NCBI GenBank assembly: GCA_022316685.1 | Contig: JAKJHU010000108.1 | Location: 1,488,001-1,552,000 of the forward strand | Reading direction: 5' to 3' | Source of the DNA: Progne subis subis | Taxonomy: Eukaryota > Chordata > Aves > Passeriformes > Hirundinidae | Length of the DNA stretch: 64,000 bases | Part shown: piece after piece, positions 10,691 to 24,064 of the stretch | Numbering within the stretch: position 1 is the first letter of the stretch | How the letters are laid out: every line of letters starts with the position of its first letter | The notes under the pieces: model-generated | Told to the model about the DNA's origin: nothing | The model's database searches: none | What the model saw: only the letters and a program-made list of their open reading frames with translations | Translations under genes and position numbers: made by a program

Positions 10691-13600
10691 CCTTCTGCAG
10701 CCAAGAGCATTTCCAGCAGAATATAGATCATCCTGTGGGTTATTTTAGTCTCAAAGCCAAAATGCTGCCTCAGGAGGTTCACACAGGACAGAAAAAGCTG
10801 TGAGGAGGAGCTGCCTCCTTGTCTTGTCCTGGTTTTGCTCCAGGTATTGATGGTGCCACCAAAGGGATCTGCTCACTCTGGCAGTGGCCATGATTCCCTG
10901 ATCCCATGGAAACTCTGTTCCAGAAAAAACCCAGCACTCAGTTCACGTGGAAGGGTCCAACCCCAACCCCAGCCCTGTCTGACCCAGCAGATCTCAGATG
11001 GAACCATGGAGAGTACCTGCCACTAATCAGAGCAGAAAAACTGCAGGATAACATTGCTAGTTCATCATTCCTCATCTCCAGCTGTTTTAGAGATAATTTA
11101 AAACCACTTTCTTCAAAGAAATAATAATTTATGCTGATCCCTTCAATGTAATCATTGATAATTTGGAAAACGTACTTCAGTTTTGATTCCACTAACTCAT
11201 ATTTTGTGGGGTGGTTCCGCATTCCTGAAGAATCACCCTGAATATTGAAATGAGAGTTACTTTCAGCTCCAAACGACAGTTCTGCCAGATTGGATGTGCC
11301 AAACCGCATCCAAGAGCTGAGCAGCTGCTGAGAGGAAATTTCAGAAGGGAAAAAATAAAAAGCAGGGGAGAGAGACGTGACTAAAGCAGGCTGTGGGAGA
11401 AGGATTCCTGCTCAGGAGAAGCGCCTGGAGGCGTGGAACAGCAGACCCCAACACTCACCTCGGCAACAAAGGAAGGCTTCTTGGGAAAGGAGCTGTTTGG
11501 TGGCCTCTAATGAGGTCAAGCCAGCCTTGGCTTCCACTGGAATCTCCTCCTGCCAGCCCAGCAAAGCTCCCCAGCCTTTGCCTGGTGCGCTGGAGGTTCT
11601 TGTTTTCGGAGCAGCTGCGGGAAGTGTGGAGGAAGCAGCATTCCCACAATCCCTGCTCCATCACCAGCTGGCTGGGCTTTGTCACCCACCTGCCTCACGT
11701 GGCTGGGAATACTTTCCATGAGGAGGCAGCTGGCAAACAGCTCCGAAATAGGGCACAGAGAGGAGCAGCAGGGCAGGGATGGCACCAACCCCGCTGCCAG
11801 TCAGGGCTCCAAACACACAACCTGCAGGCTCTGCTCCAGCTCAACCCTTTCTGGCAGATTCTGCAGGGAAACTGATAATCTGCTTTTTCTCCCAGATTCT
11901 CCAGAGCATTCCTGATACCCCCAAACCCGAGCCACTCTCGCATCCCCAGTTGAGCTGCTCATTTTTCCCGTTCCCATTGTTCCCATTTCTCCCTCACTGC
12001 TTTGCAGGCAGGTTTTTTTTGTGGTTTTATTTTTTTTTCCCCAAGCCTTGAATTTGTGAATCCACCCCTTTATCCTTGGGGTTTAACAACCTGAACAGCC
12101 CAAGGTTTTGTTCAGAGCCAGCAGGAGACAAATTAGTCTAATGGGAATGATGTCTGTAGGTGTGACAGGATTTATGGCACTGAGAGGGTGACCAGAGCGT
12201 GGAGCAGGAGATCCCTGCAGGCAGCAGAGTAGTCCCAGGGAGGCAAACACCTCAGAACTGAGATCAGTTTCCAGGAAGGAGGGAGGGAAGACACAGAGAA
12301 GCAAAGAATTAAAAAAATGTAGGCACGGAAAAACGGAATTCAAAAAATGAGGAAGCAGCACCACGCTCTGCGAGCAGCCCTGACACGCTCCTGGTTACGG
12401 AAACCTCTGCTGGAATTAATGCCTAAAAATACCCAAATCTCCTCTTTCCCCAAGAGACAGGCTCAGAAGAGCCCATGGCACACATTTTAACCAGGAAAAG
12501 AATCCTGAATCAGGAGAGTTCACTGCCCTGGGCCCCAGTGCAGGCGCTGGCAGCCCTGGCAAGCCCCGGGGAAGGGATGATGCCATTCCCAGACATGCAC
12601 GGAATGGGAGGCCAAGCTCTGCTGTTTATTGACTTATAAAGCAAGAACTGAAAGTAGGTCAGAAGACAGGACACCCCAATGGTGGAGAGAACCATCCTCC
12701 AGGCCCTCCTTCCAGGAGGGTTCTGCCTGATGGCTCTGATTGATGGTTCTGCATGAGCAGAGCTGATTTCTTTTAGTGAAAAACCAGAAACTGTTGGAGC
12801 CCCAGGCTGCAGTGTTCTCCCCCAGGCAATTCAGCACTCAGGAAAAAAAGGAAGATGTTCACACCACAGAAAAAAGGAAGATGTTCACACCCCACTTCCT
12901 GAGGCCCTAGGCAGAGGCATGGAACCATCCCTGCATCAAAACGGAATCAAAAATCAACCCCATGTGCAGCAAAGCTGAGATGATAAACCCAGATCCAGCC
13001 CAGCGCTCACAGCTTTAAGCTATTCTTCCTGAGTGTCCTACATAACAAACCCAAACAAATTAAGGAATGAGTAATGAAAAGGTAGGAGGTGGCAAAGCTT
13101 GTTTTGGTTCAGGAAAGGATTCCCATCCCTTGCTTGGAATCTAAATTAGATTCAGTTTAGATTAGAGTGAGGCAAGGCCAAATTCCCCTGGTGAATGAGC
13201 TGCTGCAGTAAATCACTCAGATTTTGCAGCCATTTTCCATCAAATGTGTTTTTATTTTTTCTTATTCTCCTCTTGTTTCTGGTCCTGTCAGCCCCATGCC
13301 ATGGCCCTGTTCCTCTGGGCTGGGATATCCCTTTTTATCTCCCCCAGAAAGGGAAGAACTCATTTGCTGTCTGGTAGGGAGAGAAGGTGTTCTTGGCCTG
13401 ATAAGTGGATTATCTCCCTAAACAAGCTCTGTAATGCAACAAACCCCACACACTCACAAACCCAAAGGAATCCATCACAACCAGGGACGTGACATCCAAA
13501 AGTGAAAGCTCCTTCTCCTGCACAGCACACCCAGTGCCTCAGCCAGGCTTCTTCTGGAGCAAAAATCCAGGGAAAATGCACAAAATTAAATCCATATTCA

Positions 13601-16139
13601 GGCTCGCTGTGGCTGCAAATGTAGCTCTGAACTCCCAGCAGCATTTGTAGGGTCACAGCACCTGCATGCGATTTCTCTTCCTTAAACCCTTACACAGTCT
13701 GGAAATTGAAAAAGTGAAATTAATGCCAGGAGCGCAGCATGAGAACACCCCAAAAAGGTGGGAATTGGGGAAATGGAGTCAGTGACCCCCAGGAACTGGG
13801 CTCTGCTCAGCCTTTCTCCATTTGCTGCAGCCCAAGCTTGGGATTTTTACTCTGCTGACACCAGAGATTATCACTGGAGATGTCAGTGATATCAGCTACG
13901 AGATCCAGCCCCTCTCAGGAGGAAGCAACAACGTGCAGCAACTTAAAATAGAAACTGGACTGAAACTCCTTAGCCTCTGACTCAGCCAGAGGAAGCCAAG
14001 CAGGTGTAAATCACCTGCTGATCCAGAACCTTGGACCTGACAGACCTTCAGGAAAGGGACTCATTAATTCAAGAGTTGCCAGGAGCTCATTTACAGCTCC
14101 TTCTCCGTGGCTGGTGGGGTTTGTGGGAACCCAAAGGCTGCTGTGACACATCCTGCAGGAGGCTGGAGAGCTGGAAAGCTCCTGGCTCCTGGTTGGAATC
14201 CACAATCCAGTGCCTGAGGTAGATGAGGTGATCTGGCACAAGCCAGGGACTCCTCCAGGGATAATCTCTCTGTCTCAGATGGATCAAAATGAAACTGTTT
14301 CATTTCACTGGCCCAGCTTCCTCTGGAACCACCCTAATTTCTGCCTCTCTCAGAGAAGCCAATTTCACACAGGGCAGCTGCAGAAACACGGAGCTTTCAT
14401 TTTTAGTGCTTACCTTGTGCTTAAACACGTTCCCTCAGGCAGAACCAGCCCATTCATCATCCTGATGAGAAGAAATACCCAGAATTACTTCTCAGACTGC
14501 AAGACAATTCCCACAGCACCGGTAATTTATTAAGCCCGATTTTCTTCATGATGCAATTTTCCTTCTCTGAACTTTGCAAAACTGTTTCACCGCTGTGTCC
14601 CAGCCTTTGCTTCCTGCTTGCATTGCATATAATTCCTCCCTTCTGCTGTTCGGTTTCACATTGGTGGTAAAATTATGCTCATTTTGTAGCATCACTCCAG
14701 CAGCTGAACAAAATCCTTCAGGGCGATACTGCAAGACAGCAATATCTGAATGCAATGCTGATTTTGTGCAATAACCTGATTAAATCAGACATTGTTCCAA
14801 GGAGCTGTGCTCTTGAATGGATGCCCAGAAACTTCTGAAATTAGTAATCTTAAAATGTATTATGTTAAAGAGTAATTCTGAATGGTGCAGCAGCCTAAGC
14901 TCCTACATGTTGTGAAGCCAGTGTCGAGCAGTGTAAATTTTCAGGGTTCTGAAACAGCTAAATTGAAAGTATTATTCTGTGCACATGAAACATCCAAGTA
15001 TCTGACTTGCCTTCCAAGGAGGAAAACACTGCCTCATGTATTTTAATTTGCTGTGATTACAGTTTTCATAGGAGAGAGGGATAAATAATAATAATAAAAA
15101 TAATACACATTTTGGATCTTTTTCAGTCATCCCACGGCACCCTCTGTGCTGCTCTGCAATTTCAAACAATCACAGGGAGATAAAGATGGAGTTTATCATT
15201 GCTGAGAAGTGCCCGGTTCACGTCCAATAAATCCCTGGATCAGTAACTGAGCTGTGCACATCCCCAAAATTAAATGGATGTCGGCACCAAGGGTGAAAAT
15301 TCAAACGCTGCAACCCTCATGCCACAAGAGCTCACATGGAATTAGCCACAGGCACGGCTCTTTCCATGGCTTTTAGGGCATTTTGTGGGATCAGGATCCT
15401 CAGACGCTGCCCATTCCCCTCCTCAGGGTTTTGTGAGCTCAGCTGGGGTTCATCCCTTTCGAAGGGGAGAGAGCCCACCCAGACAGACCCCACCGTCACA
15501 GACTGCATCCAACCCCGCATTTTCCGCTCATCCCAAAGGCCTGCCTGCCTCGTTAGCAGAGAGGGCAAGCTCCAGAGGCAGCCTGGGAGCCAGCCTATTC
15601 ATCATCTGCATTTCAGCACCGCTTTTTTCACATTTTCGTAGTGCCGTGCAAACACCAATTCCTGCCGGGAGGCAGCGGGGCTGATTAACCCCGGCACGGC
15701 TGCTCCCAGATCCCAGCTGCAGCTCCATCCCTGCCCTGTGGCACCCCCAGCACCCTCACACTGCGCTGGGAAGGGTCTGCAGTCAATAGTTATCCAAATT
15801 GGCACCCAAAAACCGTCCAGGACGAGCGCTTTGCAGCACCCCGGTGCAGGACAGGCTGCAAAGCTCATTCCAAAGGATAGCTCAGTTCCCCCCTGCTTTT
15901 CCCACATTTTCCCAGGGTCATCAAGAACATAAACATCTTCTGCACCTCGCAGTCCTCGGCCTTATTAAGCTCAGAGCTTCTCCTGTGATTTGGGTCTCTT
16001 TTGACTCCTCTCTTCCTCACGCAAATCCATGGAGCGCGTGGGGTTTGTCCCAGGAGAGGAGCAGCCTCCTGCACGCTGGGAACCACTGGGGTCACACCCA
16101 CCACCGAAAGGACTCTGTTTTCCCTCTTGTCAAAAGCCT
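10691..16139. other. Intergenic, nothing recognised
   Basis: About 5.4 kb without a recognised gene. A short direct duplication (GGAAGATGTTCACACC, about 12850 and 12877) is present. An open frame on the - strand at 10938-11309 has fairly even composition but no domain I recognise. Confidence 0.5.
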
Positions 16140-16356
16140 CGAGCTGAAGGAAGGCAGGTTTAGATTGGATATCCAGAAGAAATTCCTCCCTGGGAGCATG
16201 GTGGGGCCCTGGCACAGCGTGCCCAGAGAAGCCGTGGCAGCCCCTGGATCCCTGGAAGTGTCCAAGGCCAGGCTGGAGCAGCCTGGGATAATGGAAGGGG
16301 GTGGGATGAGATTATTTTTAAGGTCCCTCCCATCCCAAACCAGCCTGGGATTCTAT
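16140..16356 (+). mobile_element. CR1 LINE 3' fragment
   Basis: Begins in the TTTAGATTGGATATC-like phrase, passes GTGCCCAGAGAAGCCGTGG and CCTGGAAGTGTCCAAGGCCAGG, and ends in a GGGATTCTAT tail. This is the order of phrases in the avian CR1 3' UTR. It is truncated at its 5' end, and the open frame through it is not a host gene. Confidence 0.8.
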
Positions 16357-19300
16357 TTTGGCTCGCAGCTCCCAGCAGAGTCACTTACTCATCACAAAAC
16401 TTCGCGCACCGAGAAGGGTTTGGTGACACACAGGGAGCCTTTCATTCATCCTTAGCTTTTCCACAAATCATCTCAGCCCTGATGCATTCAAAATATTTGA
16501 CTCGTGGAGCAAAACTTGATGGGATTTGCCAGATCCCCTTTCACTAACAGTCAGCATTAACTGCAAATATTTCTGCAGCAAATCAGCGTGACCAGCACAA
16601 TTCCCAGAAAAAATTATTCCCAGAAAGCCCAAGGAGCACTCATGCTCCCGAATGGGGCTGGCTCAGACACGTCTGGACACAAAAAAAAAAAAACCCCAAC
16701 AAATCAAAGCTTGTTTTAATATTGAAATTATGTAATCTGGACTCATCCCTATTCATCTGCTCCTCGAGACAGGAATTGTCTGCCTGCCCCGAGAGCAGCT
16801 CTTTGATCTGGAGTGTTCTCCCTTCATCCAGGCAGAGGACAGGATGCCTCCACGGGGTAATTAATTGTCACCTCCTCGCTGCCTGCCACGCTGACAAAAT
16901 GCTGGCTGGAGGTGCTGCTCTCCTCCTCTTGGCTGCAAAGACGAGCCGAGTGATGGGAGCAGAGTGAAACCCGATGAGCTGCAGCCCATCCCAGGCGGCT
17001 CTGCACTCGTGTTGTGCAGCTCTTTAGTAAATTAAGCAGGCGAGGGACACGCAGAAATCAGGCAAGGAGGAGAGCCAGGGCTCGTCCTTCCACTCCTGCT
17101 GAGGGTCACACATGGAGAGGACACAATTCCCAGCTGGATTCCCTGGCTGATCCTGCACAGGTCACTGCCTCTGTCTGCAGAGCGGAGAAGATGCTCCCAA
17201 CCTCTGCCAATTCCTCTTCAATTTACTGATGAAACGAACCCCAACCCTAACACAGATGCTACTTCTCATTCACTGAAGCCATTTAATTTTATTTTTTTTT
17301 TTTTTTTTTTAAACCATGATAATAAAACCCTGCGACCTTCCCTGAGCTGAGCACAGTCAAAACAGATCCCACAGACGTGACTTAAAAAACAGAGAGCTGC
17401 AGGGAGAAAACCTAAACCCAGCTAACCTTTTCTGTTTAACATTTCAGGGCTGCTCAACACGAAAACTGCTTCGCTAAAACAAGGCTAGGAGACACTGAAG
17501 CACATACTGCAGCTAAAAATTTTGCATTCTTTGTGGGCGGAAGAGCTTCAACAAGATATTATCCACGCGATCCTGAGCCGCTTCCAAAGCCAGGCAAAGT
17601 GAAAATCAGGGAATTCACAGCCAGCCAAGCCCTGAGGCTGGAGCTTTGTGTGTTTCTCACTGAAGTGACTTTATCCCAGTGTGCATGGAGCAGGTGGTTG
17701 GACTGGTTCTCAGCAGCACTCGAACAATACCCAGTGCAAACCACAGCCACGGGCATTTTCCCAGGAGCAAACGGGATTTTCCTGCAGCAAGGTTGAAAAC
17801 GGGGAGGTGAAAACTGCCCAAGGACGGGGCCAGTTCAGGTGGGCACTGCTGGGCAGAGCTGAGAGGCTCTGCCTCCCTTCAGAGCCACACAACACCTGGC
17901 TGGGGCACCTCTGCCACATCCCAGGGGCTGGGAATGGCATTCCAAGGGATTAGCAGCATTAACCCCTTCAGCTCTGCGTGTAGGGACACACAGCACGTGA
18001 ATCCTCCTCCTTCCCCAAGTGCCAGGGGGCTGTTCCATGGTGATTCCTGCACCGGGGCAGAAGTTGGAGTGCCCAGCCAAAATGTTTGGCCTTTGTCCTG
18101 GTTTAAGGGAAATTTGGGGAGGAAACTTCCAAATGGGATCCCTCTAGAATGCAAATTCAAGTGGCCCCTTCCCCAGCTGCTTGGGGGAAAATTTCCTTAG
18201 AGAAAATTGGAAAAAACCTGTTTATTCAACAGCAAGGCATAAAACCAAAAAATAATAATATGAAACAATAAAACCTCTCATTGTTTTGAAGTGAGATAGT
18301 GAAATTGAGAAAGTCCTTGCCGTGGGTTGTAGCTCAGCTGGCCCAGTTTCTTTTCAGTCCCTCTGGCGCTGGAGAATGTTGTCCTGGGCCCCAGTGGGCT
18401 GCAGGCCTGAGCTCCGGGTGTTTGCTGGGTTCTTCAGTCCAGAACAGGCCTAAACAGTTCCAAAAAAAAAAAAAGAAAAAAAAACACAGTCCAGGGAAAT
18501 TCTCTGCTTCAGCTAGCTAAAAACTCACAAAAAAAGCAAAGGAAAACTCTGTCCTGCTGTCTGTGCTGCAGACAGCACAATCCAGGAGCAGAACGTGGAG
18601 TAAGTGCAGTTTCTGCAAACAAAAACTTCCTTGGGCTTCTTCTTTCCCCCACTTTGCTCTCAGAACCAGCCAGAAAGGTGCTGAGTTTATTTCTGGGCTA
18701 AACACACGAACGGGGATACAAACATCAAAACATCCAGAGGCAGGGGAGGGTTTTCCCTGCGGATTTCTCACCCTCACTCTCAGGGCACCAGCATCCTCCT
18801 TTTCCCTTTAATGTCCACGCCCCGCCCAGCCCCTGGCACTGAGGTTCAAGGATGCTGTGGCACCTCGGGATGCCCTGGCAGCCGCCCTGGAGCCGTGCCC
18901 AGCCCTTCCACGGCTGTGACAAACACGGAACAAGTTTTTCTTGACCCCGAGTATTTGCTGCAGGATTTCACACCGAGCTGTGCAAGAGGCCCGTGTGACC
19001 CCCGGATTCCACGGGGAAAACGCTGTTTGCAAGCTCAGATCGCTGCCCAGTTGTGCAACACCTCCAACAGTTTCAAGGCCATTTTCTCTGACCCCCGGGA
19101 GCCTTCTCTGAATTTTGCTCAAGAGCACAAACCTGACCATTACAGTAATTTCTAGAGGATGGGATTTCTAGAGTTTCTAGAGGGTGGAGTTTCAGGAGGA
19201 AATACGAATGAAAAATAGAATACATACAGGCTGTTTGAAATACCTTCTCAGAAGGTATGAGGAGCTGTTTGCCTTCCTTTCCTTGGGAGCAGCCAACAGA

Positions 19301-20019
19301 ATTCCACTGTGGTCATAATGCATGGAGAAGAGAAAAACAAAATAAAAATAGGAAAATGAAGGAAAAGGGGGGAAACAGCCTTCTCTTGAAATGCCTCCTT
19401 AGAAGCCTTCCACGCTGCCTGCTCCGGGAACAGCTCCACAGAATCCACCCCCTTTTCTGGGAACGCAAAAACGCAAAAAAATACCTTTAAACCAGTCATG
19501 TCTCAACTCACTTCCTTCTCCCACCGAGCCACTGAAACCCACAGCTCTCAACACCTTTTTCAACTCCTGAAATGTAACTTCTTGCTTCCTCCTGCCAAGC
19601 TGGCGGTGCCAGGGCTGGGGGTGGCAGAGGCGACGCTGTGCCAGCACCGGTGGCTCCTGAGAGCCACAGCCAGCCCTGGGCCAGCCCCAGCCTCTGCAAG
19701 CCCTGACTAAAGCCCAGCCTGGCTCTGCCAGCAGCTGTTGCAAGCCGTGAGCCAAGATTTTGGCATTCCCAGCTGAAACCCCGGGCACCTGTGCCCTGCC
19801 GAAGTGACAAGGTCAGCGGGGTGACACGGCAGGACGGCGCGGGGCGGAAGGGGATGGCGCTGGGGTGACCCACATCCGACCAACTGAGTCAGGTTTAATC
19901 CCTCTCCGGGTCATGCAGCTGGTAAACATCTGGCCGTGGCACCTCAGCCACCTTCCAGGGGGAATTATCCTGCCGGTCTCGTCCTGCTGAAGCAGTTGGC
20001 AGTTGTTTGTGCAGTCACT
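16357..20019. other. Intergenic, nothing recognised
   Basis: No gene seen. A-rich or T-rich tracts at about 16681-16694, 17288-17312 and 18461-18485. The rest appears single copy. Confidence 0.5.
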
Positions 20020-21500
20020 TTGGTGCACTGACCTGCTTTCCATCAAAAAAACACCCCCAAAAAGCCACAGAGCCGAGATTTCCTAAGCAAATCTTTGCCA
20101 AATAATGCTGTTTATTGGTTCACTGACCTGCCTTCCATCACAAAAACATCCCCAAAAAGCCACAGAACCGAGATTTCCTAAGCAAATCTTTGCCAAATAA
20201 TGCTCAGTTTGGTTGAATTGTTTTGTCGATTTTTTGTGCAGGCACATTGGTTCACTGACCTGCTTTCCATCAAAAAAACACCCCCAAAAAGCCACAGAGC
20301 CGAGGTTTCCTAAGCAAATCTTTGCCAAAATAATGCTCAGTTTGGTCAAATTGTTTTGTCAATTTTTTTTTGTGCAGGCACATTGGTTCACTGACCTGCT
20401 TTCCATCACAAAAAACAAAGCAGGAAAAAACAAACAAACAAACAAACAAACAAACAAAAACCCCAAAAAAGCCCCACAAACAAAAAAAAAAACAAAACAA
20501 ACCAAAAAACCCAACCCCTCCCCGAAAAAAAACCCCAAAAAACCAAACCAAACAAAAAACCCAACAAAACAACCCCAAAAGCCCCATTTCCTAAGCAAAA
20601 CTTTGCCAAATAATGCTCAGTTTTGTTTTGTTCCACGTGAAGTTGGGAAGTAAGTCTTGCCCACTCTCAGTGATTTTTGGTGAAAAATGGACCTGGCTCA
20701 ATCATAAAAACACCCCCCAAAAAGCCACAGAACTGAGATTCCTTAAGGAAATCTTTGCCAAAATAATGCTCAGTTCGGTTCAATGGTTTTCTCAATTTTT
20801 CGGGCAGTCACATTGATGCACTGACCCGCTTTCCACCACAAAAAACCCCCAAAAAACCACAAACAAAAACCCCACCAACTAAACCCAAAAAGCCCCATTT
20901 CCTAAGCAAAACTTTGCCAAATAACTCTCAGTTTTGTTTGGTTACACATGAAGCTGGGAAGCAATTTTTGCCCACTCTGAGTGATTTTTGGTGAAAAATG
21001 GACCTGGCTCCATCACAAAAACACCCCCAAAAAGCCACAGAAACGAGAGATTTCCTAAGCAAATCTTTGCCATATAACATTTCCTAAGCAAAACAAACCA
21101 AATAACTCTCAGTTTTGTTTGGTTACACGTGAAACTGGGAAGCAATTTTTGCCCACTCTGAGTGATTTTTGGTGAAAAATGGACCTGGCTCCATCACAAA
21201 AACACCCCCAAAAAGCCACAGAAACGAGAGATTTCCTAAGCAAATCTTTGCCATATAACATTTCCTAAGCAAAACAAACCAAATAACTCTCAGTTTTGTT
21301 TGGTTACACGTGAAACTGGGAAGTAATTTTTGCCCACTCTGAGTGATTTTTGGTGAAAAATGGACCTGGCTCCATCACAAAAACACCCCAAAAAGCCACA
21401 GAACTGAGATTTCCTAAGCAAATCTTTGCCATATAACGCTCAGTTTGGTTTTGTTCCACATGAAGCCAGGAAGTAATTCTTGCCCACTCGGAGTGATTTT
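20020..21500. repeat. Composite satellite-like tandem array
   Basis: Two related sub-arrays share the phrases AAAAAGCCACAGA, GATTTCCTAAGCAAATCTTTGCC and TAATGCTCAGTTT. In the left part (20020-20640) copies of GACCTGCTTTCCATC recur at uneven spacings of about 95-135 bases, and the last one carries a long A/C-rich expansion (20408-20580). In the right part (about 20640-21500) GACCTGGCTCCATCAC recurs about every 181 bases (near 21001, 21182 and 21363), with a related earlier unit near 20690. No coding content. Confidence 0.9.
20408..20580. repeat. A/C-rich low-complexity expansion inside the array
   Basis: Contains (CAAA)n at about 20431-20458 followed by mixed A- and C-runs on one strand only. 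It sits where neighbouring units have a short AAAAAACACCCCC tract, so it looks like a local expansion of that tract. Confidence 0.85.
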
Positions 21501-21535
21501 TGCGGGGGAAATGGATGTGGCTCATCCCAGAATCT

Positions 21536-21692
21536 GGAAATGGAAAATTTGCTGACCACTGGCAGCTGTTTCTGGAGAGCACCGGGGGCTTGGAGCAGCC
21601 TGGGACAGGGGAGATGTCCCTGCACATGGCAGGGGTGGAATGGGATGAGCTTTAAGGTCCTTTAGCCCCAAAAATTCCAGGATTCTGTGATG
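21536..21692 (+). mobile_element. CR1 LINE 3' fragment
   Basis: Contains the phrases GGCAGGGGTGGAATGGGATG, GAGCTTTAAGGTCCTTT and CCAGGATTCTGTGATGCTG in CR1 3'-end order. Short and 5'-truncated, immediately right of the satellite-like array. Confidence 0.8.
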
Positions 21693-23513
21693 CTGAGATG
21701 GCTCAGGACACATCACACACACCAGGGCTTTTACAAGCCTGGTCACTTCCTCCCCTGGATTTGCAGAGGTGCTTTGGGGTCAACAAACCCCTGAAAAAAA
21801 CCCCAACATTTTCTCTTCCTGTGCATCCAGATTGAGCCCAAACTCACGTCCCTCTTTTAACCATCCCATTTTCCTGATTGCACCCCAAAGAATTTCTCTG
21901 CCACTCTCCAGGCTGTGATGTCTGTCAGGAGTGAGGCTGCGTGTGCTCTGGAGCAGCAGAATCTGACTGCAAAGCACAGCCTGGCCCTGGGAGCTCCTCA
22001 TCCTGCACATCAGATAATATTTGAAAAGGAAATTTTATTTTATTTTATTTTATTTTATTTTTTTTTCACCTGAGAATGATCAAAGCATCAAGACAGCAGC
22101 TGTCTGAAAGACTGGAATTTACAAATTCCTGTAAATCGTGAAATGTTTGGAATATCACCATGTTTAAAGAAAGAAGTTCTGTGCTTTTTTTTTGCACCCA
22201 TTTCCAGCCCTGACTCTTCCTGGCAGCCCCAGGAAGTTACAAGGAGGAAAATCAATTTTCTTGACTGTTTTTTTAAACCAATACAAATCCAGTAATGGTG
22301 CATGTTTAGGAGCATGAGGAAGCAGGAAGATAAAATATTAAGAAGAGTAAAATATTCCTGGATGCTGTGACTCACTTGACATTTGTTTTTCTTCCTCACA
22401 GACAGAAAACATCGACAGATAATTGATTTTCAGTGATATTCCCTCTCACAAGAAAAGTGCAATTTCTGATTTCTGAACTCTCTTTGGGCAGGCAGCAGCG
22501 AGCTCAGCACACTCTGATCTATAAATTAAAGACAGCCGTGGCTTTTTGATGGCCCACAATGAAAATGCTTGGGAATGAGCAGCTTTCCATGTCAAAAAGT
22601 GGAAATATTGTTGTAGGAAGCCCCAAAAAAACCTCTTGGCACACAAGGGCTAGGGATGAAAACCCGACCAGTTTCCCCAGGATTCACCAGCTCTTCCTCA
22701 GGTGATGGGAAGGAATAAAGGACACATGGAAATCTACAGACATGAAATGCTGGATTCCACCTGTGCCGTCCCTTTGTGGGTGTTCAGAGCCCACCTCAGC
22801 TCCAAAAGGCCGAGGGAAAAGCCAAACCCTTCTGGAAAATCCAAACCTTGCCCCGAAATGACCTCAGGCTGTGGTGGCTGTGCCAGGTCTGCAGGGACAC
22901 CGAGTCATCACGGCATTTACGACGAGGTTATAACAGAGTCCAGCATTTAAAATGCCAGCATAAAAACTGGCAATGAACCCCTCTGCTCGTCAGCAGTTCC
23001 CTACTCACCTTTGATTAGCCTGGACGGGAGAAATTGGGAATATAAATATAAAAATAAAGCAGGGAAATGAGCAGCAGGTCCAGCAGAATGTGCAATGCCC
23101 CCTCTCGGGAGGTGAATGCTCAGACAAGGAGTGGTTTGCAGCCAATGCCTAAATTACCACTGTCCAAAGAACACTTAAGCTCGGTCTTAATTCGGCTCCT
23201 GGGAGGTTTTTACAGGTGCTTGGCTCATTACTTGTGGCCTCTGAATTACGGTTTAACGTCTTTGGGTTAAATTAAGGAGGAAACCAGGTAAGACCTAGCA
23301 CTCTTGGAGGGCAGGGGAGTTTCTGCTTTCTGCTGAGCAGAAGGAAACAAGGAACCCTCAGAACTTCTCTCCTGGGTAGTGGCTGGACCCAAAACAAATT
23401 CTCAGCCCGTTCCACCTGTGTGACTCTGGAGAGTTCAGGGTCAGTTTTACCCTTGGCTTTGAGGGAGGGAATATACAGACCCCAAAGATAACCAGACAAA
23501 CCCTTTCTCTGTA
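21693..23513. other. Intergenic, nothing recognised
   Basis: No gene seen. A (TTTTA)n tract lies at about 22032-22066. Confidence 0.5.
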
Positions 23514-23892
23514 GAATCACAGAACCCCAGGATGGTTTGGGTTGGAAGGAACCTTAAATCCCATCCAGTCCCACCCTGCCACAGGCAGGGACATCTTCCA
23601 CTGTCCCAGGGTGCTCCAAGCTGTCCAAACTGTCCTTGGACACTTCTAGGGATCCAGGGGCAGCCAGCTTCTCTGGGCACCCTGTGTCACCCTCACAGGG
23701 GAAAAATTTCTTCTCAATATCCCATCTAAACCTTCCCTCGTTCAGTTTGAAGCCACTCCCCCTTGTCGTGTCCCTCCAGACCATTGCACAAATTCCCTTT
23801 GCTGGCTCACTTCGTGCACAGGGAGGTCACAACGAGGTCACCCCTGGTCTCTTCTCCAAAAAAAGCTGAATAATCCTCATTTTCTCATCACC
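23514..23892 (-). mobile_element. CR1 LINE 3' fragment, reverse orientation
   Basis: The reverse complement reads as a CR1 3' end, and on the + strand it opens with AGAATCACAGAACCCCAGGA, the complement of the CR1 tail. It continues through GGGATCCAGGGGCAGCCA and CTTCTCTGGGCACCCTGTG to a CTTCTCCAAAAAAAGCTGAA end. At about 380 bases it is the longest CR1 piece in the window. Confidence 0.85.
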
Positions 23893-24001
23893 CTGGAGCC
23901 TCCTCTGGCCTCGTTGCCACAGCTCCACGTCCCTGCCGTGCTGGGGCAGCACTGCAGGGGATGTGCCGGGACACCGAGGCAGACTCACGCTCGTTTCATT
24001 T

Positions 24002-24064
24002 GGGGAATTCGGGGAATTCGGGGAATTTGGGGAATTTGGGGAATTCGGGGAATTTGGGGAATTT
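24002..24064. repeat. 9-bp tandem repeat (GGGGAATTC/T)
   Basis: About seven copies of a 9-base unit whose last base alternates between C and T. One frame reads as a Gly-Asn-Ser/Leu repeat, which is a translation artefact. Confidence 0.95.

Noticed and set aside
10938..11309. 123-codon reverse-strand frame with even composition
   Set aside because: No recognisable domain, no splice sites flanking it, and its C-terminal part is a translation of CCAACCCCAACCCCAG-rich sequence.
15799..16455. 218-codon open frame on the + strand
   Set aside because: Its second half is a translated CR1 3' fragment and the rest has no recognisable motif.
20270..20636. Phe/Leu/Val-rich frames on the - strand that resemble membrane proteins
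   Set aside because: They are translations of the A/C-rich expansion of the satellite-like array; the same effect occurs at 43672-43997.
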